Source: CBDDBH01 sp965225625
GTDB lineage: Bacteria > Pseudomonadota > Gammaproteobacteria > JADZEE01
Assembly (NCBI GenBank): GCA_965225625.1
Contig: CBDDBH010000029.1
Coordinates: 62,001-126,000, forward strand
Length of the DNA: 64,000 nt
Direction of reading: 5' to 3'
Numbering within the stretch: position 1 is the first letter of the stretch; each line of letters starts with the position of its first letter. Positions 36,052 through 44,023 of the stretch are shown here, in pieces. The translations under genes and the position numbers were made by a program. The notes under the pieces were generated by a model, which was not told where the DNA came from, made no database searches, and saw nothing but the letters and a program-made list of their open reading frames with translations.

Positions 36052-36747
36052 ATGGTCCGAATTCGGGCACCCTGGGTATTTGCCTGTGCGCTAATCCTCT
36101 TCGCGCTCGATTTTTGCTTTGTTTTGGAAAGCAAGCGGTTTCTATCAGGCGCTGAAGAACTAACCGGGACAGTAATCGATGTGCATACATGGAACGATAT
36201 TTGTGGTGGAGGGAGTAAAAACAGTAAACGTTACCCCTGCACAGGGTTCCAAGCGATTGTCAGGCTCCCAATCGATAACCTCGAAGCGCGAGATGTTCCG
36301 TTAGCGGCGGGGTCGATCGAGGGGCACGATCAATCGACGGTAAACGCCGACTACGCAGAGGGTCAGAAAGTCTCGATGATCTTCAATCGCGATAACCCCG
36401 ACAAGACAGCAAGAGACAATTTTTGGGATGTTTGGCTGCTGCCGATGATATTTTTCTGCCCGCCACTTCTGTGCCTGTATTACAGCGTGCACCCGAAATC
36501 AGGTCCCGAACCAACCAATGAATTTAGCTTAAACGGCGTGACGATATTCGGACTGGCCATCACGGCGGGCTGTTCAATTCTGTTGCAATTTTGGTTTATC
36601 GCGCTTGTCGGGATTGCTGGCACGCGCATTTATTGGCGTTATCGCGGAACCGAACACAAATTTGCGGGAGGGGTTGGACTCTTCAGTGTGTTTGTCGCGA
36701 TCTACGGCGTGTTAGGGGTAACCTTTCAGGTGTTGCTGACCCTGTAA
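36052..36747 (+). CDS. DUF3592-like membrane protein
   Basis: A 231-residue membrane protein. It has one N-terminal helix, an extracytoplasmic beta domain (about 35-130, with TGTVIDVHTW, FQAIVRLPIDN and YAEGQKVSMIFNRDNP), then four further helices. The beta domain with its GxxVxV...DP pattern resembles DUF3592. No operon partner is certain; the next gene starts nine bases later. Function unknown. Confidence 0.68.
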   Translation: MVRIRAPWVFACALILFALDFCFVLESKRFLSGAEELTGTVIDVHTWNDICGGGSKNSKRYPCTGFQAIVRLPIDNLEARDVPLAAGSIEGHDQSTVNADYAEGQKVSMIFNRDNPDKTARDNFWDVWLLPMIFFCPPLLCLYYSVHPKSGPEPTNEFSLNGVTIFGLAITAGCSILLQFWFIALVGIAGTRIYWRYRGTEHKFAGGVGLFSVFVAIYGVLGVTFQVLLTL

Positions 36748-36756
36748 AGGACTCGT

Positions 36757-36984
36757 TTGTTTACGCTCCAATCCCTCGCCGACCTAACCGACTACCACCT
36801 CTACGGCGTGTGCAACACCTGCTCGCGGATGCAGCGGCTGAAGATGCTGGTGCTGTATGACAGGCTGGGGCGTGATCAACCGATAGCCACCGTATCCCGC
36901 CACTTGAAATGCAGCCAGTGCGGCGGACGGGACTGTGGGATCAGGATCGTGTGGGCTGGGGCGGGTGAGTTTCGGTATGGCTAA
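36757..36984 (+). CDS. Small zinc-ribbon-like protein
   Basis: A 75-residue protein with a TTG start at 36757. Two cysteine pairs (CNTC near residue 19-22 and CSQC near 52-55) are spaced like a zinc ribbon. It begins with LADLTDYHLYGVCNTC and ends in an aromatic strand. Similar small proteins occur in many proteobacteria without assigned role. It follows the DUF3592-like gene closely and may be co-expressed. Confidence 0.6.
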   Translation: MFTLQSLADLTDYHLYGVCNTCSRMQRLKMLVLYDRLGRDQPIATVSRHLKCSQCGGRDCGIRIVWAGAGEFRYG

Positions 36985-37048
36985 AAATTGCGGGGGATTC
37001 CGGGCATACTGGCGTACCGCCACAACCCTAAAAGAGAGGTAGTAGCCG

Positions 37049-37510
37049 ATGGTGAGACGATTCATTTACCTCCCGATTTTCGGCGTGCTCTTGGCGCTCG
37101 GTCTGGCACCAACCTCGCTCAACGCTCAACAGCAAGCTACCGAACAACCATCGCTTTACAAACGTCTGGGCGGTTACGACATTATTGCGGCGACCGTTGA
37201 CAACTTCCTGGAACGCTATGATAACGACCCCGCACTCGCTTCTTTTCTTGGTGGGCTCAATGCGGCTGAGGAGGCACGAATTAGACAGCACTTTGTAGAT
37301 TACATCTGTGAACGGACCGGCGGACCGTGCCTCTATCTGGGACGGAATATGACGGAGACGCATGAAGGCCTAAAAATCACGGACTCACAGTTTGAAATCG
37401 TCGCCCAACATCTGGATGATGCCCTGGGTCATGTGGGCGTGGAGGAACGCGAGAAGCAAGAGTTGTTGTCGATGCTCATAGCGCTCCGAGGCCAAATTGT
37501 GGCCCGCTGA
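37049..37510 (+). CDS. Exported group I truncated hemoglobin
   Basis: A 153-residue protein. Residues 1-26 are a signal peptide (cleaved near LNAQQQ). The rest is a truncated globin: SLYKRLGGYDIIAATVDNFLERY opens the B/E region, and NMTETHEGLKI holds the proximal (F8) His, with GGPCLYLGR before it. This is the trHbN subgroup, associated with NO dioxygenation or O2 handling. Secretion is unusual for the family but known. Located inside the accessory island. Confidence 0.87.
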   Translation: MVRRFIYLPIFGVLLALGLAPTSLNAQQQATEQPSLYKRLGGYDIIAATVDNFLERYDNDPALASFLGGLNAAEEARIRQHFVDYICERTGGPCLYLGRNMTETHEGLKITDSQFEIVAQHLDDALGHVGVEEREKQELLSMLIALRGQIVAR

Positions 37511-37775
37511 TTTATCAGGCGGAAGTACGATTCCGCTTTCGGGATGCTACATAACGGTGGCCCCACGCTATATCCGGGTGGTGGTATGTGCAGATCCCTC
37601 TCCTGTCCTTTTAACGATCCGCCTATAAAGCACGGTATCCTGTTAGATCTACACCTCCCTCGGATGATGCCGGGTGTAGAATGAAGAACACGAGGGCGGC
37701 GACCGAACGCCCATCAATTGGTCATACTCCCCGCTGATGTGGTCAGGGGAGCTTCGCAGACTGGAGGCGGGGAGT

Positions 37776-38240
37776 CTATCCGGGACCGATGACCTGGGTG
37801 TCCATGAACTCGACGAAGTCCGGTTCATATTCAGCTCGCAGCCTCTCCCACGCGTCTTCGCTCTTCGTTTCCTGTATGTCAAAGCGGAACTGAGTGGCTA
37901 TGCTTTCAAGCGAAGCAATTTCTCCAACAATCCCAGCCTGCACACGCTTGAACACCCATTGCATATTTATCCATCGAGAGTGCAGCAATTTCTCCCTGCG
38001 TAATTCGTCGAGAGCAGTTAAAGATTGCTCTGCAATGTGCGGGTACAGAAGACGCGCAACGTCTGGGTCTTGCCCGGCAAGCCGATTATCGGCAACACGC
38101 CTTTCCACCGCTCACGTATCGGCCTGCTCCTGCAAGTACCGATTATTCTGATTCAACTCATAGGCCAATAACGACAGCCCAATCAGCACGCCCACATTGG
38201 CCGTCATCGATACGATGTGACTCATCTTCTCGGTGTTCAT
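37776..38240 (-). pseudogene. Paralog A: small membrane-anchored protein with in-frame TGA
   Basis: From ATG 38240 (GGGAGGACACC upstream) the frame encodes an N-terminal membrane helix (SMTANVGVLIGLSLLAYELNQ) and then hits TGA at 38112-38114. The same frame continues for 110 residues with helical content (ARLLYPHIAEQSLTALDELRR). The pattern matches the other decayed paralogs nearby (one N-terminal helix, helical cytosolic domain). One nonsense mutation best explains it. The family has no name I can give. Confidence 0.72.
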
Positions 38241-38256
38241 GGTGTCCTCCCGTTTG

Positions 38257-38367
38257 TGGATACCCAACCAGGTTTCGCGTCCGATTCACGCCGGATCGAT
38301 CGGCAAGTGGCGCCAATACGAGAGCGTGCTGGCATCGATTCTCGAGCAGCTCACGCTTAGTAGCTAG
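38257..38367 (+). pseudogene. C-terminal fragment of a sulfotransferase-family protein
   Basis: Read in frame 3 on the plus strand, about 36 residues end with SRPIHAGSIGKWRQYESVL and a stop at 38365-38367. This is the well-known C-terminal block of tetratricopeptide-linked/P-loop sulfotransferases (PIH...S-x-G-x-W-R-x-Y). No upstream part of such a gene is present. It lies directly against gene A's start and overlaps the convergent SDR stop by a few bases, so it is an imported gene end. Confidence 0.62.
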
Positions 38368-39050
38368 CGGCCGATTGTGATCGACCGACCGTTGTCGCCC
38401 GCGCCCAGGGCCAGCAGTGACCGCGCTGCGTCCGGCGCCCACTCATCCGGTGTCACGCTGTGCCCCGCGGAGTCTCCGAAAGCGATCCGCAGCATCTCGG
38501 TGTCGACGGTCCCCGGGCTCACCGCGACTGCGGCCAGCCCAGACGGTAGCTCTTGTGCCAGGCTGCTGGTCATCCCTTCGATGCCCCACTTCGTGGTGCA
38601 ATACGGACCGACGTCGGGGGACGTGGAGCGCCCCCAGCCGGAGCTGAGATTGACGATGACACCGCGCCCGCGCTCGATCATTGCCGGAACGAAGCTCCGC
38701 AAGCAGTGATGCACGCCATCTAGATTCACGCGCATGAGTGCCGAGAACTCCGCAGCCCGGACTTCCCACAGCGGCGCTAGCTGGTTGATCAGCGCCGCGT
38801 TGTTGATCAGGAGATCCGGCACCTCTCCCCTGGCGATCAGGGCTGTCGCCCATTCGTCCACCGACGAAGCATCGGCAACGTCGACAGTGTGGAAGCTATG
38901 CGGAGCCGGAAACTGGTGCGCTAGTTTGTGGATCGGGTCGGCGGTGCGGCTGCAGCCGTGCACTGTGTGGCCGGCGGCGACGAATTCGTCGACGAGGCTG
39001 CGGCCGATCCCGCGGCTGACGCCGGTGATAACAATGGTTCGCGTGGTCAT
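38364..39050 (-). CDS. Short-chain dehydrogenase/reductase
   Basis: A 228-residue classical SDR from ATG 39050. Cofactor motif TGVSRGIG (about residues 9-16), NNAALINQ (about 85-92, NNAG-like), and active site S...YCTTK (YxxxK, Tyr about 150) are all present. Function is generic NAD(P)-dependent oxidoreduction. It sits in a patch of foreign gene ends between decayed paralogs. Its GC-rich codon use and neighbours differ from the surrounding island genes, suggesting separate acquisition. Confidence 0.85.
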   Translation of the reverse strand: MTTRTIVITGVSRGIGRSLVDEFVAAGHTVHGCSRTADPIHKLAHQFPAPHSFHTVDVADASSVDEWATALIARGEVPDLLINNAALINQLAPLWEVRAAEFSALMRVNLDGVHHCLRSFVPAMIERGRGVIVNLSSGWGRSTSPDVGPYCTTKWGIEGMTSSLAQELPSGLAAVAVSPGTVDTEMLRIAFGDSAGHSVTPDEWAPDAARSLLALGAGDNGRSITIGR

Positions 39051-39101
39051 GGCGGGAGTGTAGCAAGGCCTGAGCACGCCGCGCGGAAAGACAAGACAAA
39101 G

Positions 39102-39137
39102 AGAAGGGGACAGAGAGAAGGCTCTCTGTCCCCTTCT
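39102..39137. terminator. Perfect 16-bp palindrome (hairpin) upstream of SDR
   Basis: AGAAGGGGACAGAGAG and its exact reverse complement (39122-39137) flank a 4-base loop. Such GGGGACAGAG palindromes are known as REP-type elements and could also act as terminators. It lies between the SDR start and the dockerin-like fragment. Confidence 0.7.
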
Positions 39138-39154
39138 TCCATGCCTGATCCGGA

Positions 39155-39462
39155 CTACGGGCAGGCGTCGAATTCGTCGCAGCCGAGCGGATCGGTCGTG
39201 CGTGTCGGGTCGATGCCACAGCTCGGATACGGTGGCGCGGGTTGCGGCCCACTCGCGAACAGGTTGAAGAACACATACACGGAGTCGCCGATGTCCACGG
39301 CTCCCGAATCGTTGGGATCGCAAGCGTCGCGACATGGTGACGCTTCGCCAGTACCGCTGAACGACACGGTCAGCACGCGGACGCCGTCGGTCAGATCATA
39401 CGGGCCATCCATGTTGCAGTCCCCCCGGCGGAAGTTGCGCACTGTCGGCTCGGGATGCCGTC
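39155..39462 (-). pseudogene. C-terminal fragment of a dockerin-like/EF-hand repeat protein
   Basis: On the minus strand the frame shows PEPTVRNFRRGDCNMDG, then LTDGVRVLTVSF, DPNDSGAVDIGDSVYVFFNLF and a Pro/Gly-rich tail ending CDEFDACP. The D-x-N-x-D-G calcium loops followed by xDGVxVLxxSF resemble type I dockerin-like C-termini found in Planctomycetes and Deltaproteobacteria extracellular proteins. The N-terminal part is missing; a paralog gene of the island ends abruptly at the junction near 39450-39462. Confidence 0.65.
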
Positions 39463-39665
39463 AACAATTTATCCCATAACCTTGCCAAATTAGGAGCAGT
39501 CAATAACATCAACTCCTGGACGGCTTGACTCGCTGCCGTCGAGGTGGTCTCGTACTCCAACGCCTCCGTGTTCTGACTGATTTGCTGGCTCAATGTTATC
39601 AGCGATAACACCACCGCCACCGCAACCACCAGTTGGCTCGTGTAATACGCAGTTTCTAGTTTCAT
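39450..39665 (-). pseudogene. Paralog B: truncated membrane-anchored protein
   Basis: ATG 39665 overlaps the stop of paralog C (ATGA). The first 68 residues match the paralog pattern: a membrane helix (TSQLVVAVAVVLSLITLSQQIS) and the helical segment with QELMLLTAPNLARLWDKLL. Then it runs straight into the foreign dockerin fragment in another frame, so the C-terminal half has been lost by insertion or recombination. No native end is present. Confidence 0.65.
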
Positions 39666-40128
39666 GATGCGTCCTCCTGGATGATGGAGTTGATGAACTG
39701 AACAAACTCTGGCGAGTGATACGACGAGTATTCGTTGAAATATTCTCGGTAAGCGGGCAGCCGCAGACGGGCCTTCCAGACATTGATCATTGGCGATAAC
39801 GCTTCGAGAAAAACACCTTGACTAATGGCCCCCATATCGGTTTCTGATAGCATTGCCCAATTACTCATGTGCGCCATGATGCGTGCGCGGTCGGGCGGCT
39901 TAATGCCCGCGAAGTCTGTTTCTGCGCGCAGCAGAAGCTCCGAAAACTCCGGGCTTTGAACGACGTGGCTTTGTAGCTCTATCCATTGACTAAGCTGCGT
40001 CATGGTAGTGTTCAGTTGCATTTCATGCTTACTTGCTCAATCTGCCGCCCGACATAGAGCAGCGACACAATGAGGGCAATCACTGCAACGATTTGGGTGA
40101 CGTAATAGGTTTTCTCAAGGCTGACCAT
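39662..40128 (-). pseudogene. Paralog C: frameshifted membrane-anchored protein
   Basis: From ATG 40128 (GAGGTAAGCGTC upstream) the frame encodes MVSLEKTYYVTQIVAVIALI and the helix with LLYVGRQIEQ, then shifts frame at about 40025-40030. The other frame continues with MQLNTTMTQLSQWIELQSHVV and a full helical C-terminus ending SIIQEDAS. One insertion or deletion at the junction explains the break. Layout matches A, B and E. Confidence 0.68.
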
Positions 40129-40189
40129 GACGCTTACCTCCCGGTGAGTTGATACCGGAAGGATAGTGCACTGTCGGTGCCCGGCTGAG

Positions 40190-40692
40190 CTAAGACTTGA
40201 AAGCGGGGTATATCTGTTTTGCGTCCTTCGCGTCAGCGTGGTTATCCATGAAGTTTTGAAAATCCTGCGTGTATTGATGCCGGCGTATTTTCCAGATTTC
40301 CTGAAAACCGGGGTACTGCGATACATCTGCGACTGTATTGACCCACGAATGCCAAATTGAAGCATCCATTGCCCTTACACGCCATTGAAAGTGAAGCTCG
40401 TGCACGGTTCGAATTAGGCGAGCTATTGCTACCGAAAACCGTAATGCCTCGGTCCCGTCTAGGCTCTGAAAATCGACCAGTCACGATGATAGGTTTCTGC
40501 GAGGTCCCGATTGGACGCAATCATGTCCATAAAGTTAGCAAACTCGTTGCTAATCGTCTAAACGGTTTCCAGTCGCGTTGTCCGGGTGTTCTGCCGTACC
40601 TGAAGTGTTAGGTAAATAAGTGACACAACAATAGCGAATACCCCGACTATCTCCGCCAGATAAGGAGACTGCTCCAGTGTGATGGTTTCCAT
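40190..40692 (-). pseudogene. Paralog E: membrane-anchored protein with stop and frameshift
   Basis: From ATG 40692 the frame gives METITLEQSPYLAEIVGVF, a membrane helix, then VRQNTRTTRLETV and an in-frame TAG, followed by NEFANFMDMIASNRDL in the same frame. A frameshift near FRA joins to LDGTEALRFSVAIARLI and continues to the end. The two lesions are independent of the breaks in the sibling genes. The family is the same as A, B, C, G and H. Confidence 0.68.
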
Positions 40693-40799
40693 GATGCCCC
40701 CTTTCTCGTTGATGTGATTACCCAAGCATAGCCCAAATGGATTTGTCCCCGGCGGCGCAGGATACTGGGTGGGATTAATAACAAATGGAGGAGATGATA

Positions 40800-41213
40800 A
40801 TGAGTGATTACGAACTGCTCGACGTATTTTATGCGGCTTTAAATGGCCTGCAAGGCGCGCTCATGAACAATATCGCAGTGCTTTTTGCTTTCCTCATCGC
40901 CGGGTACCTGGTGGCTACCAAGCTGGAGTCCAGGATCGTTTTTATCATCGTCGGGCTGTTCACGTTGGTTACGTTGCAGCAGGCGATAGCCACATTCGGG
41001 CTCGGACACGACTTTGCGGGGGCCGCAGCGCAAATAGTAGCGCGAGCGGCTGACGACCCATCAGCCCTCGGGTAGCACGGTGCAACAACATCCGCAGGCG
41101 TCGCGTTTGGAAATACGGTATTGCGATTCAGCGGTCTCGTTGTCGTGATTCTCAGCTACCTGGGCGGTCTCATCTTCTTCTTCCACCAACGCCATGTGGG
41201 TCGGGCGCAATAA
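40800..41213 (+). pseudogene. Small integral membrane protein with in-frame TAG
   Basis: ATG 40800 follows GGAGGAG. The first 91 residues (SDYELLDVFYAAL, two hydrophobic segments) end at TAG 41073-41075. The same frame continues with HGATTSAG, a third membrane helix (SGLVVVILSYLGGLIFFF) and HQRHVGRAQ before TAA 41211. The stop stands where a Trp codon would read naturally. The three-helix layout is that of a small conserved membrane family seen beside the other paralogs. Confidence 0.6.
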
Positions 41214-41227
41214 CAGGAGATAACACA

Positions 41228-41725
41228 ATGAACATGACAGACGTAGCAACCTGGGGTCAGTTAATCAGCTCGGCAGCGGTGCTGGTGACGCTGGTTTATT
41301 TATCTATACAGACGAAACAGACGGTGACATTGTTGCAATCGGAATCACGGCAGACCCTACTCGACGGGGACCTTCATGTCCTCCGCGGTTACTGCGACTA
41401 TCCGGGTATCCTCGTGAACCAAGTCGCGCTATCGCACGAAGAAATCTCGCTAGAGGAAAAAGCACGTCTCCATGTGTTTTTCATTGCGTTTATGCGTACC
41501 CGCGAGCATCACTGGTTTCAGTACCGTAATGGTGTGTTGGATGAGGCTTCGTGGACCGCCTATCGGAGCGCCATACCCGCCGTTTTAGGTACAGATTGGA
41601 CCCGCACTTAGTGGAAGACCCTGGGGCAAGATTATTTTCACCCAGCATTCATTAAGGCCGTCGATGCGCTGTTGGAAGAAAGCCCACCCACCGACGTATA
41701 CGACCGACTACTTGCCTTGAAATAA
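41228..41725 (+). pseudogene. Paralog G: membrane-anchored protein with in-frame TAG
   Basis: ATG 41228 lies after AGGAG. The frame encodes an N-terminal helix (TWGQLISSAAVLVTLVYLSIQ) and helical domain with HEEISLEEKARLHVFFIAFMRTREHHWFQYRNGVLDE, then TAG at 41609-41611, and continues in the same frame with WKTLGQDYFHPAFIKAVDALLEE to TAA 41723. The 165-codon unit is intact apart from the stop, so it is a recent nonsense pseudogene or uses readthrough. Confidence 0.65.
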
Positions 41726-41741
41726 CCGCACGGAGACAACC

Positions 41742-41834
41742 ATGAACATAACCAAAGTCGCAGCATGGAGTGAGTTAGTGAGTTCCACAGCGGTACTCGC
41801 CACGTTGGTGTATCTGGCGGTTCAGGGGGCTTAG
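41742..41834 (+). pseudogene. Paralog H: N-terminal stump of a membrane-anchored protein
   Basis: ATG 41742 starts MNITKVAAWSELVSSTAVL and ends at TAG 41832 right after the membrane helix. It begins like paralog G (MNMTDVATWGQLISSAAVL), so it is a second copy cut off after 30 residues. The following sequence is the 3' end of a gene on the other strand. Confidence 0.5.
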
Positions 41835-41852
41835 AAGTCCAGGAGCGGGCCA

Positions 41853-42242
41853 TCAGTTTCGGTAGCGGTCCGACTCCCCTGAAACCTCCGTCTTCAGTTG
41901 TCTCTCCACTTCCTTCCAGTGGGGTTCGGGCAGGGTGAGCGGCATTTCTGGCGACGGTTTACCAATCGAAATCTTATTATCGTGAACGTAGTCGCCGTAC
42001 CAGGGCGCTAACCCAAAGTAGACGACCGCAAACAAACTGCCCGCCGCAAGCAAACTCCATCGGTATTTGTTCACGAAAAATACGATGCCGCCACAAAGCA
42101 CAGCCACCCCATAGGGCAAATACGCTTCGACCCAGTAGATCCCAAGAAAACAGCGGTGCAAAAAACCCAATCCCGCAAACAGCCCCACCCCCGTGCCCAG
42201 CAGAGTAAGAGCCAAGCGGAATCTTAAACGCGCAATATTCAT
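41853..42242 (-). CDS. Hypothetical membrane protein
   Basis: A 129-residue protein with three or four hydrophobic segments (FRLALTLLGTGVGLFAGLGF, VAVLCGGIVFFVN, LLAAGSLFAVVYFGLA) and a polar C-terminal tail of about 40 residues. No family recognised. It is oriented against the broken paralogs and shows no damage itself. Confidence 0.55.
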   Translation of the reverse strand: MNIARLRFRLALTLLGTGVGLFAGLGFLHRCFLGIYWVEAYLPYGVAVLCGGIVFFVNKYRWSLLAAGSLFAVVYFGLAPWYGDYVHDNKISIGKPSPEMPLTLPEPHWKEVERQLKTEVSGESDRYRN

Positions 42243-42437
42243 CTGGGCATTGACCCGGCTCGATTTGCACCCGCCGCCTCAGCCGCCTCCAACGCCGCTA
42301 TCGACGCATCGTCGAGGTTCATTTTGGCGAGGAAGGTGCGACGAAACAGGCTACTGCCGGAATGATACCTTACGGGCGGATTTCAAGTACTCTGAAACCT
42401 TGGCTATAAGGTTCACTGTCACCAGGGAGAAACACCA

Positions 42438-42677
42438 ATGAAAGAAGAGTCCACACTATCTGTTGCTCAAAACGACACCATCGCCTCAGTGTTGAAGCAG
42501 TACATGGGCAAAAGCGCGACGCTAAAACTGACTTCCGGTCAGGACCTCGCCGGCGTGGTGCAGGAAGTCGGCGATCACGTCGTGCATTTAGGCAGCTTGA
42601 AGGGCATGGAATTCTACGACGCGATGGTGCAACTGGATTCCGTCGCCGCAGTCGTCGTTCTTGTAAGAGACCAGTGA
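42438..42677 (+). CDS. Small Sm-like protein
   Basis: A 79-residue protein. After a short N-terminal helix it has the alternating strand pattern of an Sm/LSm fold (SATLKLTSGQDLAGVVQEVGDHVVHLGSL, DAMVQLDSVAAVVVLVRD). A shape resemblance to Hfq-like folds is inference only; the RNA-binding residues of Hfq are not evident. GGGAGAAACACC precedes ATG 42438. Confidence 0.6.
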   Translation: MKEESTLSVAQNDTIASVLKQYMGKSATLKLTSGQDLAGVVQEVGDHVVHLGSLKGMEFYDAMVQLDSVAAVVVLVRDQ

Positions 42678-42705
42678 GCGTGGTTAAAACAAGCTGAGTA
42701 ATAAG

Positions 42706-43014
42706 CTAGAGCGGAACAAAAAATGCCAAAGGTCTCCCCATCTTCAGCTCCGCCTCACACGCCTCATCGATATACAGTACGCCTTCTAGCAGTTGACCCA
42801 GCAGGCCGATGGTTAATTTCAGCTTCTCGAAGCGGGCGAGTTGATCTCGATCCTGTTCCAGCAGGCCTCTAACGTCACCAATACTCTTGATAGTGCTGCC
42901 TTTGAGGATTTGGGCCTTCTCGTGGAGGTCGTACAGTTGGATGGATGGTAGCTCCTGCGGGTCGCGCATGAGCGCTTCGAGTATGGGTTTTAGATATAGC
43001 TCGGGTTCGGACAT
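42706..43014 (-). CDS. Hypothetical small helical protein
   Basis: A 102-residue mostly alpha-helical protein (ELYLKPILEALMRDP, DQLARFEKLKLTIGLLGQLLEGVLYIDEA) without membrane segment or known motif. Its composition is that of a real coding region. Function unknown. Confidence 0.55.
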   Translation of the reverse strand: MSEPELYLKPILEALMRDPQELPSIQLYDLHEKAQILKGSTIKSIGDVRGLLEQDRDQLARFEKLKLTIGLLGQLLEGVLYIDEACEAELKMGRPLAFFVPL

Positions 43015-43054
43015 GTGCTGCTGCGGAGTATTGTCGGTTAGGCGAAAATTCCGT

Positions 43055-43444
43055 TCAGATCAACCAAAAGTAATAGATAAGCGCGGCAACGGCGAGCGTA
43101 CGAAATCCATAAACAAGAATTGTACGATTCGCTGGGCGTCGGATGCGCTCGACCTTAAATGGCAGCTCGTTCTTCCAAAAGCGATTCGAGTTTAGGCCGA
43201 ATTGGTAAGTCTTATCATTTGTCACCACTCGAAGAACGTGACCGGGATAAAATAACCCCGCATCTTCGTATAGATTCGACGCCTTAATTTGGTCAAACGG
43301 AATTGTCCAATCACCACATTCCAACCGGTCCCCATAAACTTTCAGCCTCCCCCGTCTAGAAGTGACCCACTTCATCGAAGGCATTGGTGTCGCTTCATCA
43401 GCGACAATGCCTTTCGTCATTCCTTGGTAGAGTGGTTCGTCCAT
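43055..43444 (-). CDS. Small membrane protein with PH-like domain
   Basis: A 129-residue protein. Residues about 25-100 resemble a bacterial PH/DUF domain (RGRLKVYGDRLECGDWTIPFDQIKASNLYED, LRVVTNDKTYQFGLNSNRFW) and the C-terminus is a membrane helix (TLAVAALIYYFWLI). The role is unknown; such small membrane-bound PH-like proteins are widespread. Confidence 0.6.
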   Translation of the reverse strand: MDEPLYQGMTKGIVADEATPMPSMKWVTSRRGRLKVYGDRLECGDWTIPFDQIKASNLYEDAGLFYPGHVLRVVTNDKTYQFGLNSNRFWKNELPFKVERIRRPANRTILVYGFRTLAVAALIYYFWLI

Positions 43445-43488
43445 ATAATCTGGGATCGACCGTACATCAATCCGGGTTCACGTTGCTG

Positions 43489-43680
43489 CTACGTCAGATT
43501 GTAATCCCCCTCCAACGTCAGCCACGCCCCGTCCTCATCGGAATATGACCCGACCAGCCATTGGGTTTCACAGCACGGACACGTGACGTAGGAGCCGGGC
43601 TGTTCCGATTCCAGGGTAAAGATGTGGGCAGGCAGGGCACGGTTGCATCGGCTCGTCCTAATCTCCTTCCCTACAAACAA
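43489..43680 (-). CDS. Small cysteine-containing protein
   Basis: A 63-residue ORF with CPCCETQW near residue 34 and an acidic tail. Low size and no known family make it tentative. It overlaps the next gene's end by 23 bases. Confidence 0.4.
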   Translation of the reverse strand: MFVGKEIRTSRCNRALPAHIFTLESEQPGSYVTCPCCETQWLVGSYSDEDGAWLTLEGDYNLT

Positions 43681-44023
43681 CTGCTATTCGATCTGAAACT
43701 GGGATCAAGAACGAATCGTCGACGCCAAATTCGGTAGCTTCGGGAAGTCTCACGAGAATTCCATACCGCGACCTTTCACCAAAGAACACCGATTGAATAT
43801 TGTCTACTATTGGGCCGGCCGGTCTTTTTGGAACTTGAAGGGGAATTTGCGCATTGGGAGCAAACTTCAGTATTTGCCAATCGAATTCAACTGGTAACCA
43901 ATACCTACCCGGCCACATCCCGCCTCCCAACCATACTTCGTCCCTCAGCACCTGCTTCTCGGTTAGGTTTTCGTCCACCCATTTTGTGAGTGCACCTGCT
44001 ACCTCATTTCTCTTGGCCAGCAA
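43658..44023 (-). CDS. Hypothetical protein at the right edge of the island
   Basis: About 121 residues from TTG 44023 (MLAKRNEVAGALTKWVDEN). It contains LGGGMWPGRYWLPVEFDW and an acidic region with a Trp-rich centre; no domain recognised. Its frame is open further upstream but that part lies inside the truncated GST, so the native start is uncertain. The gene and the GST remnant meet at about 44020-44060, where the island seems to end. Confidence 0.5.
   Translation of the reverse strand: MLAKRNEVAGALTKWVDENLTEKQVLRDEVWLGGGMWPGRYWLPVEFDWQILKFAPNAQIPLQVPKRPAGPIVDNIQSVFFGERSRYGILVRLPEATEFGVDDSFLIPVSDRIAVVCREGD

Noticed and set aside
37776..41725. Stop-codon reassignment (TAG/TGA read as an amino acid) in the paralog cluster
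   Set aside because: Sister genes are also broken by frameshifts and truncation, which recoding cannot explain. Simple decay is more likely, though TAG recurs.
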